DNA of 64,000 nt from Anthopleura xanthogrammica (Eukaryota; Cnidaria; Anthozoa; Actiniaria; Actiniidae): positions 8,761,547 through 8,825,546 of the forward strand of contig OZ025210.1 of the NCBI GenBank assembly GCA_964019055.1, in the 5' to 3' direction. The notes beneath the pieces were generated by a model. The model saw nothing but the letters and a program-made list of their open reading frames with translations. It was not told the DNA's origin and did no database searches. Below are positions 1-10,960 of the stretch, in pieces. The position numbers were made by a program, and so were the translations under genes. Within the stretch, counting starts at the first letter, position 1, and the number at the start of each line of letters is the position of its first letter.

Positions 1-30
1 CCGAGATATGGCTAGAGAAAGGTGAGATGT

Positions 31-440
31 ATAAATAAATAAATCTCTTTACAGTCTAGTCTTCTTGCGCTTTCGCACTAATTTGAGACACTTATCACTA
101 CATTCAGTATTTTATGCACACAACACTCACTCACATATTGATTTTTACAGAGGGAGGAAACCCGAGTACCCGGAGAAAACCCACGTAGAATAGAAGAGAA
201 CAACGCATCAAACAAACTCAATAGATCTCTTTACCTTCGTATGCAAATTGCCCATTTCAGACCACATGACATTCCCTTGAGAAATGTTCTTTTGTTAAAA
301 TATTTACACATGAAAGAATCAACTCCCAAGAGTGGCATCACATGGTCTGAAATGGGCACAACAAACAACGAAGGTAAAGAGGTCTATTCACCCGCAGGGC
401 TCGAACCAGAGACCCGATCCACAGGGAACTCGATGATTGA
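31..440 (-). mobile_element. tRNA-derived SINE, minus strand, interrupted by a MITE
   Basis: Read on the minus strand, about 390-430 holds a Pol III B-box-like stretch (GGTTCGAGCCC). About 130-200 holds a body (GGGTTTTCTCCGGGTACTC) that resembles the body of the better preserved SINE at 58115-58472. A TAAA-rich tail lies near 31-45, matching the TTTA tail of that copy. The element is split by the fold-back insertion at 222-386. It lies about 40 bases upstream of the splice acceptor of the first gene. Confidence 0.6.
222..386. mobile_element. MITE with about 50-bp terminal inverted repeats, nested in the SINE
   Basis: The left end (TAGATCTCTTTACCTTCG) is mirrored at the right end (CGAAGGTAAAGAGGTCTA). 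Inside both arms is a core of the type CCCATTTCAGACCACATG. The same core occurs in the element at 61544-61744 and, more diverged, at 23028-23168. No transposase is present, so the element is non-autonomous. An open frame at 241-726 running through it is chance plus the downstream exon. Confidence 0.75.
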
Positions 441-479
441 TGTATTGTGTCTGACTAGTTTTGTTTATCTTGTTCTTAG

Positions 480-2566
480 TTTACAAAGCGAACTTCAAGG
501 TGCAAACAGTCAAATACAGCGGCTCAAACAAGGGCGTTCCTCATCCCGGCGAACACGCGATTCTGGAAGCTCAAGCTATATATCACGGGATGATGATGAC
601 GATGATGTATATCATGGCTTTCGGTCAGCGGACTTGCGAAGACCCAGTTCACCTACTTCGTCAGCAGCCGATATCGACTCTGGTAAGATTGGGCACTTTT
701 CCCCCTTGCTTTCCCTGTCACATTAGATATCTTAATGACATGCGTGTCTGATGTTATCTGTAGATTACGCACCTTTATCTGAGGCGAGTGCAAGTGAATG
801 GCTATCAGAGGATAATATGGTATGTAGCACTCGATTCTAGTACCCCCTCCAAAAACCTTGACAACAAATTCCTGTTGTCGGTGTTATTTATTTATTACTT
901 TTGTTTCCTCGTGGTCACAGGATGTAGGCAGATCATCATCATTCAGCTATCGCGATAGAAATTCACTGGTAAGTGTTAGCAACTGTTCGTAAAACAAATA
1001 CTCCATATGACGTCATTGTCTCATGGCAACCCGGTCAGTATGTCATCGTGTTATCATTACGTCATATGTGTTGTCATAGTCACTTGATGGTTAAAGAAGC
1101 TGACTAGTAGGGCTAAATATATAACTGATTCAAACTCAGCTGCATGCTCTATTTAACAACAGTAAAATAACTTCAAAAAGACCTAAAATTAAAACACAAA
1201 CATAAACTAAAAACTATATATTACTTTATATCTATAAAATAATGAGCCATAAGTATGCGCTAAAATTGGTCAAATGAAGCAGATAAAGAAGTGTGAATGG
1301 ATAAAGAATTGGATACCATTAGAACAAGTGACATGTTAGTTAAGACGTGTTGTTTTACTATTAAAGATATTAACCAACCCAGATCTCGCCATCGGATCAG
1401 AGTGCCTCGACGTATGACATTGCGGTAAGTTGTCATGGTAACACCATTGTCCAATCATAGTCACCCAATAACATCATGTTTTTATGGACGTGTCCATCAT
1501 ATGCACATTTGCACAGTATTACGTGTTTTGGTGATGTCACCGAGACATCATGGGGGACATGTGTAACACCAAATCACGTGTTCATTTATCTTGTCACTTA
1601 TCATGTATCCCTTAGAATATAGCCTGTAACATATTTCTTGAATAACCATCACAAATATCGTTCAATAATAATACGTCGCTTTGTCTTGATCACGTGACTT
1701 CAGGCACTTTTCCACTCGCACCAGCACTGACCATTTCTTATGTTGATTCTCATGTTCGGCCATTTAACATTTAAGGTGGTCCATCTAAAATATGCACAGT
1801 TGAACTACTAAATTATATACACAGTCCTTAAACTTGGATTAAATCCTGTGAATTAATCTCTAATGAACAAATGCAAGTCATAAAAATCTAAAATGTAAGA
1901 AATGTTTAAAGCCTGACTGAAATGAAGTGTGCTGAACTACCTTCATGAAAACAGCCTTACGTTCAATACAAGTGATCAGCTAAGCAGACTTGTTAATGGA
2001 AATAGCCAATGAACACTTACCCATCACGGTGTGGCATTGCATGTTTGTATAACATATTTTCTTGGCAACTTATACAATATATGAGTTGGCAGATGTCCAA
2101 CTTTTGTATTTTGATTGGTAAATAACTAAATCTTGCCTTGTCAAAGATATTTTAAACCTATAATTTCACGTTTCGGTTATCCCTAAAAAGACTATACATA
2201 AGATTGTAGTATCTGTTGTAGTATCTGTTGCTGCACTTGTAACTGCACAAAATAATAACCCACTTTCTGCCCTTGCGTTCTACTCATGTGCAATAGGGTA
2301 ATCCGATGTCATCCTTTATTATCCCCCCCCCCGTTCAGCCCCCCATCCCACCACCGACGCGTCGAGTCAATGTGTTGTATTCAACAAATGAAAGTTTTCT
2401 ATTCTACATATTTACTGAATCCTTTCTTGGTAATTCTTATTTGCTTACCTAGGCAACAAGTGGGTACCGATCTTCAACAGCCTCCTCGCAAACTTCACGA
2501 CACAGGTATCCCACCAGCAAGACTTTGTATTGGAGTGACGACCCCGACACAGAGTCCCAATTCTAG
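480..2566 (+). CDS. C-terminal part of an unrecognised Ser/Asp-rich protein (last four exons)
   Basis: Four exons join in frame: 480-682, 764-819, 921-968 and 2453-2566, each bounded by AG and GT, ending at TAG 2564-2566. The visible product is 139 residues; the first exon enters in mid-codon, so the gene continues left of the window. The first visible exon starts with a polar helix-like stretch (LQSELQGANSQIQRLK) that may be the end of a coiled coil. A Ser/Arg-rich segment and a run of Asp residues follow, and the tail is rich in Ser, Tyr and Thr, ending in YWSDDPDTESQF. I do not recognise the family. The layout suggests a disordered, possibly phosphorylated tail of a coiled-coil protein. 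Frame continuity over three introns is the main evidence that it is real. Confidence 0.68.
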
Positions 2567-3800
2567 GATTTAAGCCAGTTGCGTTAAATCCCATTAATAT
2601 CAATTATAGCATTATATTTAAATGGTCCAAACGCGGCCGCAATCCCAAAGGTAATTTGCCAAATACGATTTCTATAGAGCTTTGAATATTAACTAGATGT
2701 CTAGAAAACCAAAGATGAGAAGCTACTCATTACTGTTTTACTCAACTTATTTGTACAACATCACCCGCAAAATATTCATATTTTTAACTCGTTAAATCGT
2801 CAAAGACAGGGCAAATATTTTTACAATTTCGATAGCTGATAAGAAACTTTGGTCCATTTTGACGACCAGGTCTAGCAAAACAGTAAACAAAGACTTTAAA
2901 ATTAAATTATAACAATGAGAGATTTTTTATAAAATTTTCGTAGGGCCTTTAAGTCTAGACAATAAAACAAATCCAGGCGTCCAGTAAATCCAATTCAGCC
3001 GTTCATGTCTCTATAGCAACAACAATTTGACCGCGAAGACTAGACTAATGACGTCAGTGAATGAAATGTTTTTGCATATAGCTAATTCAATTAACGTTGT
3101 CGCTGGGAAAAAAAAAAGCCTATCATTTATCTGTTGTTTACCAACAAACTTCACTGTATGTGAAATAAATTTCATGATTCCCCACTCAAAGCTTTAGGCT
3201 TTTCTTATCCACAACGTTTATTGAATAAGCTATATTTTGATAAATGACACCTCGTAGATGCGGTTTTTTTAAGCGACGTTTGGTGGTGGTGATGATATGA
3301 TACGAACCAATAAAATTGCTGTTTATACTGAAGATTCTAAGGATAAATGGGGATGAAGGGAAAGTATTAGTACTTTAAACATATTGTAAATAAACTTTTT
3401 GTGTAAATTAGACGTATTTTAATATGTAATGTTTAATACAACTATTATTATAAAGAATATCCCTTCTGTATGGTTAAGAAGACATTTCTATTCTTCAGGC
3501 TAACAAATTCTTATTAAAGAAATCAGTAACAACTGTTTAGTCCTGGTGGTTGATATGCAAGACTTTACACAACACACCATAGATCCACACCATATCAGGT
3601 AACATCATTCCCTGTAGTAGTTCTTCTTTATTCACTGGTGATATATCGAGTTGGTTTTCAATCTTGTTCCCAGAACCTTTCGGTATTTCTTACTGCGCAT
3701 CCTCGAGATTGAAGAACTGCTAAGAGCAACCGTCAACGCGCATGTGCAGTTAAGATTCTACTTGTTCTTTTAAAATTGATCCATTTAAAGGTGAACGCTC
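2567..3800. other. 3' flank of the first gene, no gene seen
   Basis: AT-rich, with no convincing exon. AATAAA at 2961-2966 and in the AATAAA-like string near 3309 are possible polyadenylation signals for the upstream gene. A C-run lies near 2325-2332, inside its last intron. A TG-rich patch lies near 3280-3300. Confidence 0.4.
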
Positions 3801-3935
3801 GTTTCCACAACACAAACTGCCCTTCATCGAGAAAGGACTGGAATCGATTCTAGGGTTGGTTAGGTTTAGGGTAGGGCTTAACGTTAGATTCCAGTCCCCT
3901 CTCGACAAGGGCATTTTGGGCTATAATATGGAAAC
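3801..3935. repeat. Fold-back (MITE-like) element
   Basis: About 45 bases at 3801-3845 (GTTTCCACAACACAAACTGC and onward to GGACTGGAATC) return as an imperfect reverse complement at 3890-3935. A short spacer containing GGTTGGTTAGGTTTAGGG lies between. No coding capacity. Confidence 0.6.
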
Positions 3936-4550
3936 CAGTATCTGGTGCCGCTATCACTGGAATTAGGGACTGATCAAGGAAGCTCGGCCTAAGGGAGAGG
4001 TTTGTCGGCCCCTTGACCTAAGATGATTAAACCCCTTGCTATGACTTGGAAACCAGAGTTGCCGTTAGTGTCTCTGATGAATTCTCCAAATTCCACATTG
4101 CTTTCACTGACAAAAACCAACAACTATTACTAACTTTTCCAGGAGCACCGTTTCTTGACATTAGAATTCGTTTTCAAGAGTAGCAAGGATTTTGCCTTTT
4201 GATGGAGGGAGGAGGGCTGGGACCTATTTTTCAGTTTCAGACGGAAGTCGCACGAATTGCATGATTTCAGGCCGAGAAAAGAAAACTGATTGATGATAAT
4301 AATGGTCAGTTTGAAATTGGAACTGCGCAACTATTGCTTGCATGTGGGAATCACTGGCACACGAAAGGAATAACATTTCAATTTTTTATTTCATTTCCTG
4401 TGATTCCGTAGTCAGAACAAATTCTAAGCTCCATTTTTCTGCAATTTCCCCAATAATCCTCTTTTTTACCCTTCAATGCTTAATATATGTTTCTTTCTTT
4501 CTCTTCTCTTGCGATTCGAACTCATTTTATTTCAAAACAAGTAGTATGTA

Positions 4551-4645
4551 CAATAGTGTTCTTGAGCACATACTAGTACTAGTACCGTGACCGTCCGGGG
4601 GGAAAGAATAGCTTGGTCCCAGCCACTCTCAACTTGAAATCCGGT
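4551..4645. repeat. Dispersed repeat, copy also in a PAK intron
   Basis: The segment with AGTGTTCTTGAGCACATACT, then a GGAAAGAATAGC-type stretch, then GTCCCAGCCACTCTC and TTGAAATC recurs in the same order at about 27391-27485. The two copies are diverged. No other content was recognised between 3936 and 6060 apart from a pyrimidine-rich tract at about 5500-5600. Confidence 0.5.
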
Positions 4646-6154
4646 AATGGCGAATTCGTGGATACTCAACCAGTGCATTGTTCAGAGATTGGGTTGCCTG
4701 TGCCCTCTCTGTGCTTGTCGAGTGACGAAGTCACTTTAAATGCTCATTCTAACTGGCAAGATGGACTATCGACCTTACATTTTCTTTCCAACTTTTAATT
4801 TGTTAATTTAGTTACTTTGGTATTTTTTAGTTTTGAAGCAAAATCTGTAATAAATCGGATGAATTGAACTCACTGAGGACGAAAGATGACCCATGCCCCT
4901 GGTTTTTGTTTTTGTTTTGATTTCTTTTCTTTCCTTAGTCTCTGGCGCACTTGATTCCATCTGCATCAGCCAGAACCCTTGATCTCTGATCTTCACTCTG
5001 ATCTTGACCGGGTACTGACAAGCAAGAGAATCTTTAAAACGAAAAAAGAATCCTAGTCAATTATAATGCACTGCGCACCGAAAACAACGCATCCCACCAT
5101 TTTCTCTGCCAGGCAAAATGGCGGGGTTTTTTTCGATGAAGTTTGGTAATCCAGATCGACCAGATCAGTCGGTCTTGTTATTCAAGCTAGAAATCTTAAA
5201 ACCATCAACTAGTTATAACGATGCATGAGTAGTTATTTTGTGCTTTTCTCGAGATTTTATAAATTTTGGCCTCGAATCTAAGGTCAATTTCGTATGTAAA
5301 CACTGATATAGGCGCGCAGTGCATTGTAGTTGACTAGACATGTTTATCAATGGGTGTTACAGGAAGGAAGCAAAGAGTCAGACTTCTTTAAACCTCTTTT
5401 CAATGTGCTGAAGAGCAGACCAAAATACTGGTCCTCAAAAGTAAAGCCTTTTCGTTTAATAAAGTTTTGGTTTTGTTTTGAAGATGTTGTTTGGTGCTTT
5501 TAAAATTCCTCCTCCTACCCCTCCTATTCTAGCTTTCTTCTTCGTTCCTCTCCTTTTTTCTACTCCTGCCTTTTCTTTTTTTTTTCTTTTCACTATGTTG
5601 CTAACTTTTTTTAAGATCTTTCTTAATTCTTGTCTTAGTATCTGCATAGAAATAAGGATCGCTTGCTCGGCAGAGTTCACACAAACGAACCCGCAAGTCT
5701 ACGTGAAGATAATGGCACATACAGGAAACCTCGATATCAATTTGCGGTTTTCTTTTTTTAAGGCGAGGCGCGCGCGACGTACGGGTCTGGCTTGAATTAT
5801 CAACCCCTGTCATATCAGAAGCGCATATCAGAAGCGATGTTTGTGAGCTAGCGCTGTCACTGTTGAATAAATTTGTTTTGCAAGACCTGTGGGTTATAGG
5901 CCATTAGACGACCAATCATGACTAAAGGTAAAGCTTTGCTTGGGTGAGCTTTTCGTATCTTGAGAAATGTTAACACAATCTCAGTGTTACTGATCCTTGA
6001 TACATTTTGAAGTGGTGTGTTATCGGAGCCTTTTTACGCTTCATTTCACTAAGAACCCATCACATGTCAAAGACTTCGCGACAAGAGTTCGTTCGGACGA
6101 AATGGCACCAAGTTTGTTCAGTCTTGGACTCGTTTAACATCTGAATCATTGAAG

Positions 6155-7429
6155 ATGGACACTAGAACAATACAAGTTAACAAAAGGCTCATCGTTCGAG
6201 CGAATCCAGAAGTGAATCAACGAAAATTAGTTGTGAGACACGTTAAGCCTTGTAATGGTGTTCATCCTGTGGGTTTTCGAGTTCAGTCCAGAATATCATC
6301 AACACCAGCACAACAGCAAAAGATTGTACAAGTTAGTGTACCACGAAAGGACTTACAAGCTGCTCAGTCCGGAAAACCACAACAAAACCATCGTGGCCCA
6401 AAATACATCATCAATGTACCCTTAATTCAACTAAACATCACTAACAAAGGAATAGAGGTGAGTTCTGAAAGATAAATTTCGCTTACTGTTGCTGTTTTCA
6501 TACCTTGAGTTGGAATATTCTGCTAGTCAGTTGTATACGAAAGAATTCTTATAATTCCTAAACGCAAGATTTTACCAGGCTTAAAAAGATATTGAATTGC
6601 ATTGGATACATCCTGATAAACTGTTCTAAAATGACAAATGTCTGTAAATATTTCTTCTTTCTATTATGACGGATTAAACTTTTGTTCAAGATAAATATAG
6701 CAAATTCGTGGATTCATTAAGGAGATTTCAATCTCTGCTTACATAAACATCAAATAGAAGGGACAGAAGCTTTTGTTTTGCAACCCTACCATTCGTCACT
6801 CCTTCATTTTGTCTCCCTCTATGATGCTCTTACTCAACTTTATTCCGAGTATTATGTGAAAGCACATTCAACAATAGCCTTAACACTTAAGTATATCATT
6901 CCAAGATATGAGCTCTATTTCTGTTTCAACTTTCATAGGATTTATAATCGAATTTCAACTCATGTTTGTAAGCAACAGATCAGAAAGAATACAATTTTCA
7001 ATGAGTTTTCAGTAATCCGAAAAAAAACAAACGCACGCAACGATGTGTCAACCAAGTCTTCATTGGTTGACTAATCCACTAACAAAATAGTTCCTTACTT
7101 TGCTTTACGAATTGCTTGTGAAAGTATGTTTTATATTTAGTGCTTATTCTTTTTTCGCACGAGTGCAGAAATAATTCAAGTAAAGCGATGTAACGCCATA
7201 CGGTTAACTGTTTTGACCCTTCAATCAATTACACCTTTCAATGGTCATTGTTTATCGAGTACTTAACGCTTTAAATCCACATAACAATACCACAATACTC
7301 AATTTGTTGAACGTACGATCACGTTGGTTACCTGAATTGCAGCTTAAGAAAGAGTTCTGTAAGAAACTGAGCAAGCAGTTGTCTGTGAGCGATCGATGTT
7401 CACAGCGGTTCATCTTCCCACACTCGTGA
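6155..7429 (+). CDS. Possible two-exon gene for a 129-residue basic protein
   Basis: ATG at 6155 opens a frame of 101 codons that ends at a strong donor (GAG|GTGAGT, exon 6155-6457). An acceptor (GAATTGCAG) at 7342 leads to an exon in the same phase, 7343-7429, which ends in TGA. The product is 129 residues, rich in Gln, Val, Arg and Lys, with no signal peptide, no membrane segment and no motif that I recognise. Without splicing, the first frame would stop five codons later. An upstream in-frame TTG at 6149 is not a likely start. The composition is unlike the repeats around it. The family is unknown; the second exon is short and could be chance. Confidence 0.42.
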
Positions 7430-7559
7430 CATGTTGAACTACTTCCGCTCTTGATCTAATGGATTCATTCTTCACCTCACACGAACCTGAGTTAACCTGG
7501 AGTTAATCAGATAGTCACTCACTTCCGCACCCAACATCTAACAACATCATTTGATAGTG

Positions 7560-7960
7560 TCATCATCATCATCATCATCACGCATCACGCAAGTTTTCGG
7601 ATAATCTTTGTCATACCATGCAATCCTAAATCAGTGGTGCTGTACCACATACAGTTCAATAGAGAATATTAAACTAGTCCATTATCATCGCTTATTATAA
7701 TTATCACCAGCAACATCAGCATCACCAGCAGCAACATCAACATCATCATCGCCACCATCAACTAACAGCATCATCACAATGCCACCACCATCAGTATCAG
7801 TCCGGCTCGACATAAAAAATATTCTCACATTAATTCATTCATGTTTTTGACATCCCAACCATCATCTCATGCATGTATATCATCATCAATATCCCACATT
7901 CATTTATACCAACACCATAGCATCACTATATCATTACCATTACCACCATTGCCATCATTA
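7560..7960. repeat. Degenerate CAT/CAC trinucleotide tract
   Basis: Starts with a run of ATC units at about 7561-7580. It continues as broken CATCA, CACCAT and CAGCA units to about 7960. This is decayed microsatellite with no frame supporting a gene. Confidence 0.7.
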
Positions 7961-8040
7961 TAAATCAGTGCAGATGCATGGTTTCTTGATTATTACTGCG
8001 TAAGATTACAATCTCGATATACTTGTTCAAACAAACTTAT

Positions 8041-10234
8041 CAAATTATTATGAACATTGAAAAGATACTTCTGCCAAGACCGGAGTAGATTATGTAAAAA
8101 GATACCTCGAAAGAACCGACCTACAACCACTATACTTGGTCTTCCAGCATTTGTCGATGACATTTATGCATTTGGGTACCTCCGAAAAGAAGATCATTCT
8201 GTAGTATCGAACAATGGAAAAATTCTATGCACCAATGAAAAAATAGTAGTTTCCAAGATATCTCTTGCAACGAGAGAAGTATTACACACCATAGGAATAG
8301 ATGGTGAAGACACTGTTCGAAGAACCATGGGGAAAATAGAAAGAAAAAGAGAAAAAAGAGAAAGAATAGAATGGGAAAAACGCTATGTGAAAGCAAAGGA
8401 GTCTTCGTAGCAAAATAGACACATCCGAACTAGACTGAGAAAGAATGCCACAATTTCCCAAACAACTTCTATACAATTAACATGGATATGGTGTCTATCC
8501 ATAAACTATACGCAAGAATTCTCTGGAACTTTGGATCGCGAAGCACTTGTAGAATGTCATCGAAAGAATGCATGGTTTTCGACACGAAAGAGAAGAAGGG
8601 GATCGAGAAGGTATAATCCTAGACAATACAGATAGTGTTGGAGAACATGTTTAAACATGGATGGAAGATGGAAAAAGAACAAAAGTAAACACAAGATTGT
8701 TTCGAACTTCGAAGTTGCCAAAATCCAAAATCCAAAATGTTAGAGTACAAAATCCTCTCGGAGCCCATCTAACAGAATATGTAGATTGTCCAAACCAACA
8801 TTTGCAAAAAGCTTTCCACCCTCCAGATGCCGGTAGAAGAAAGAGGCTGTACTCGAGTAGAAATATCTATGTATGGACTAGACTTTTCTTTCCAAAAAAA
8901 AAACCAAAGGCTATTGATCAGAAACTCTCCAATTCCTTAATTCCAAAGCCGAATCTATTGGTTGCACAGCCACCCAAAAGACTATGGGAAAATCTTGCAA
9001 AATATCTAGATAGGTGTCTTCTAGTATACAGCAAAGATACCAAAGAAATCTCATTTCTAGCCTGCTATTGCCATACAAGAACTGGTAGAATATAGGGTGT
9101 GCAAAACCAGGAAACAATACTTTCCGCTATGGGAGATTGTGTATAGTTCGCAAAAGTCAAATATTTCGAATAGATAATATATCGTGTTCTCCTGTCGAAA
9201 TAGGAACCCTTTGGTGCTGTACAAAAGATGCTCCTCCAATACTCTTGCATCCGCCAAAAAAACTCCATGCAATTCCATATATATAGATGCATACACCCAT
9301 AGAAGAACTTCTACAGAATATGTTTCTTGGACATGGAGAAGCAAAAAGCCACATGCAGGTATAGAAAAATCTTAATACCAAATCTTCGAAATATCCTCTG
9401 CAAGAAAAAAAATATCTCTTCCGCCCTATCCAAAGGATAACGAGCCGAATAAAGACTAAAAGATATCCAAGATGCAATAGAAGACGAAAATTGGGTAGAA
9501 AATCTCCATTCCACCAAGCTCTAACACATAGAAGAAGAAAAACGTAACTACGGGATTAAAAAAAATGAAGAATTTCGAAAATTGGAAGAAAAACGAAAAA
9601 ACACAGTTACAAAAGAACTTCAGGTACATGACGAAATCCTAGACAATTGCCGCCAGATCTACAACCGAAAATAGAACAAATACCAAAAGAAACATACAAA
9701 ATTCTTCGATACACCTAGGGATATAGATCCACATTGGAAAGTGTATGGCAAGGAAAAAAGAATACGTAGTATGGGTAAATCTATTTCTTTTGCATATTCT
9801 AGGTTTATGTAGGAAAATCCTTTTTCCAGCTTATTCCAAAAAGAAGAAAAACAAGGTACTACATGCACATTCTGGATTGGAAATACAAAAGCATCTTTCG
9901 CATGATGGGAATATATCCGATGTTTTTGCATCCCAAGCTGAGTCTTTTGAAGTTGCAACACAAGGAAATAGAGAAGAATTGCATAGATTGGAAAACGACT
10001 GAGATGCGACTGCAACAAAGAAGACGAAGTACAAAAAAAAAAATGTTGTATGTTTGGAAGAAGGAAAATTCTAGGGTTGGAAATATTCGATAGTATCGTA
10101 TAGAGACAAAGCAAGGACCATATTGTATTTGCAAAATTGAATTTTGCGAAGAATGTACCGATATTGGTTATCCAAAGGACCAACCATTTGCAAGTATACC
10201 AGTTTTTGGAGACTTTCTAGAAGAAGGCATATAG
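8041..10234 (+). pseudogene. Eroded rightward coding region of the island
   Basis: Open stretches follow one another on the plus strand and switch frame. They include 8057-8410 (charged, Lys/Arg/Glu-rich end), 8403 to about 8630, 8661-9095, 9105-9250 and 9530-9660. A Cys-rich part at about 10005-10234 contains CDC, CC, CIC and CEEC groups in two frames, ending in TAG at 10232-10234. The repeated frame changes and stops suggest one long gene broken by indels rather than many small ones. Cys pairs near the end resemble a zinc-binding tail such as those of some transposases and viral proteins, but I cannot name the family. Confidence 0.38.
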
Positions 10235-10462
10235 GAAAAAAAGATACGACGATAGCACCCATTTTGTATAGAAGTGGAAGATAATACAAAAAAAAAAAAA
10301 AAAAAAAAAGAGAGGATAGAATAGTTTCTATTTCAAAAACTATATTCGACACAGAGACACATTTTTGTACGAATATATGTGTCGATCGAACAGATCTATA
10401 GAACGATTTTTGCAAGAATCCATTTTTGTACTAGTAGAGTTGTTTTTACCATTCTCGATACA

Positions 10463-10612
10463 TTAATTCTTTCTAGGATATCCAAAGAATCCCCAACTCT
10501 TCCATTTATGGCATTTTGTTCTTTTTTTTGGAGGGGTTTCTGTGGTATATGTTGGAGGGGTATATACTGGTTTTTTGGTTCTTCTCAGTTTGTTGTACAG
10601 AGTTGCAGCCAT
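10463..10612 (-). CDS. Short basic, Pro/Thr-rich open frame in the island
   Basis: On the minus strand, ATG at 10612-10610 opens a 49-codon frame ending in TAA at 10465-10463. It is Lys/Arg-rich with a Pro-Thr stretch (PTYTTETPPKKR) and an aromatic end. Just upstream on the same strand (about 10617-10740) lies a Glu-rich open stretch (EEIYRIREEKEEYKEEDF) ending in a stop shortly before this ATG. The composition is that of a nucleic-acid-binding tail. It may be a real small gene or a fragment of a longer decayed one. Confidence 0.3.
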   Translation of the reverse strand: MAATLYNKLRRTKKPVYTPPTYTTETPPKKRTKCHKWKSWGFFGYPRKN

Positions 10613-10960
10613 AGAATATACTAGCTATTCCAACACGAAATCTTCTTCTTTGTATTCTTCTTTCTCTTCTCGTATTCTATATATTTCTTCCAACATCTCT
10701 TCCATCCTTTGGAGTATTTGTCTATGGTCCTCCAAAACACTTGGAATTCCTACTAATTTCTAGATTTTTTTCTATATATCCAATGAGATATAAATATTTG
10801 GATTTTTTGTTCCATATACATATATTCATTTTTGGTTCTACGGCTTTGTCATACTGTACATCTCGAGAAAATAGGCATGGATTGGAAAAATGGTTGTCGA
10901 GAAAGGTTTTCGAAACGATGGGATAGATACACTATTCTGAAATATTCCTTGCATATTCAA

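Larger units (their letters stand above)
8030..10960. mobile_element. Compositionally distinct island: possible degraded ambisense mobile or endogenised DNA element
   Basis: From about 8030 the texture changes abruptly. It becomes purine-rich on the plus strand (many GAAGAA, TCGAA and CGAAA words), with frequent CpG and open frames on both strands. At about 10300 it switches to pyrimidine-rich. A run of 22 A lies at 10288-10309, at the switch point. The left part reads as coding on the plus strand and the right part as coding on the minus strand, so the two halves converge. No terminal repeats were found by eye and no family was assigned. A DNA transposon, an endogenised DNA virus and an unrelated captured fragment all remain possible. 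Confidence 0.4.

Noticed and set aside
5478..5795. 105-codon Phe/Leu-rich frame
   Set aside because: Runs through a pyrimidine-rich tract with no splice or domain support.
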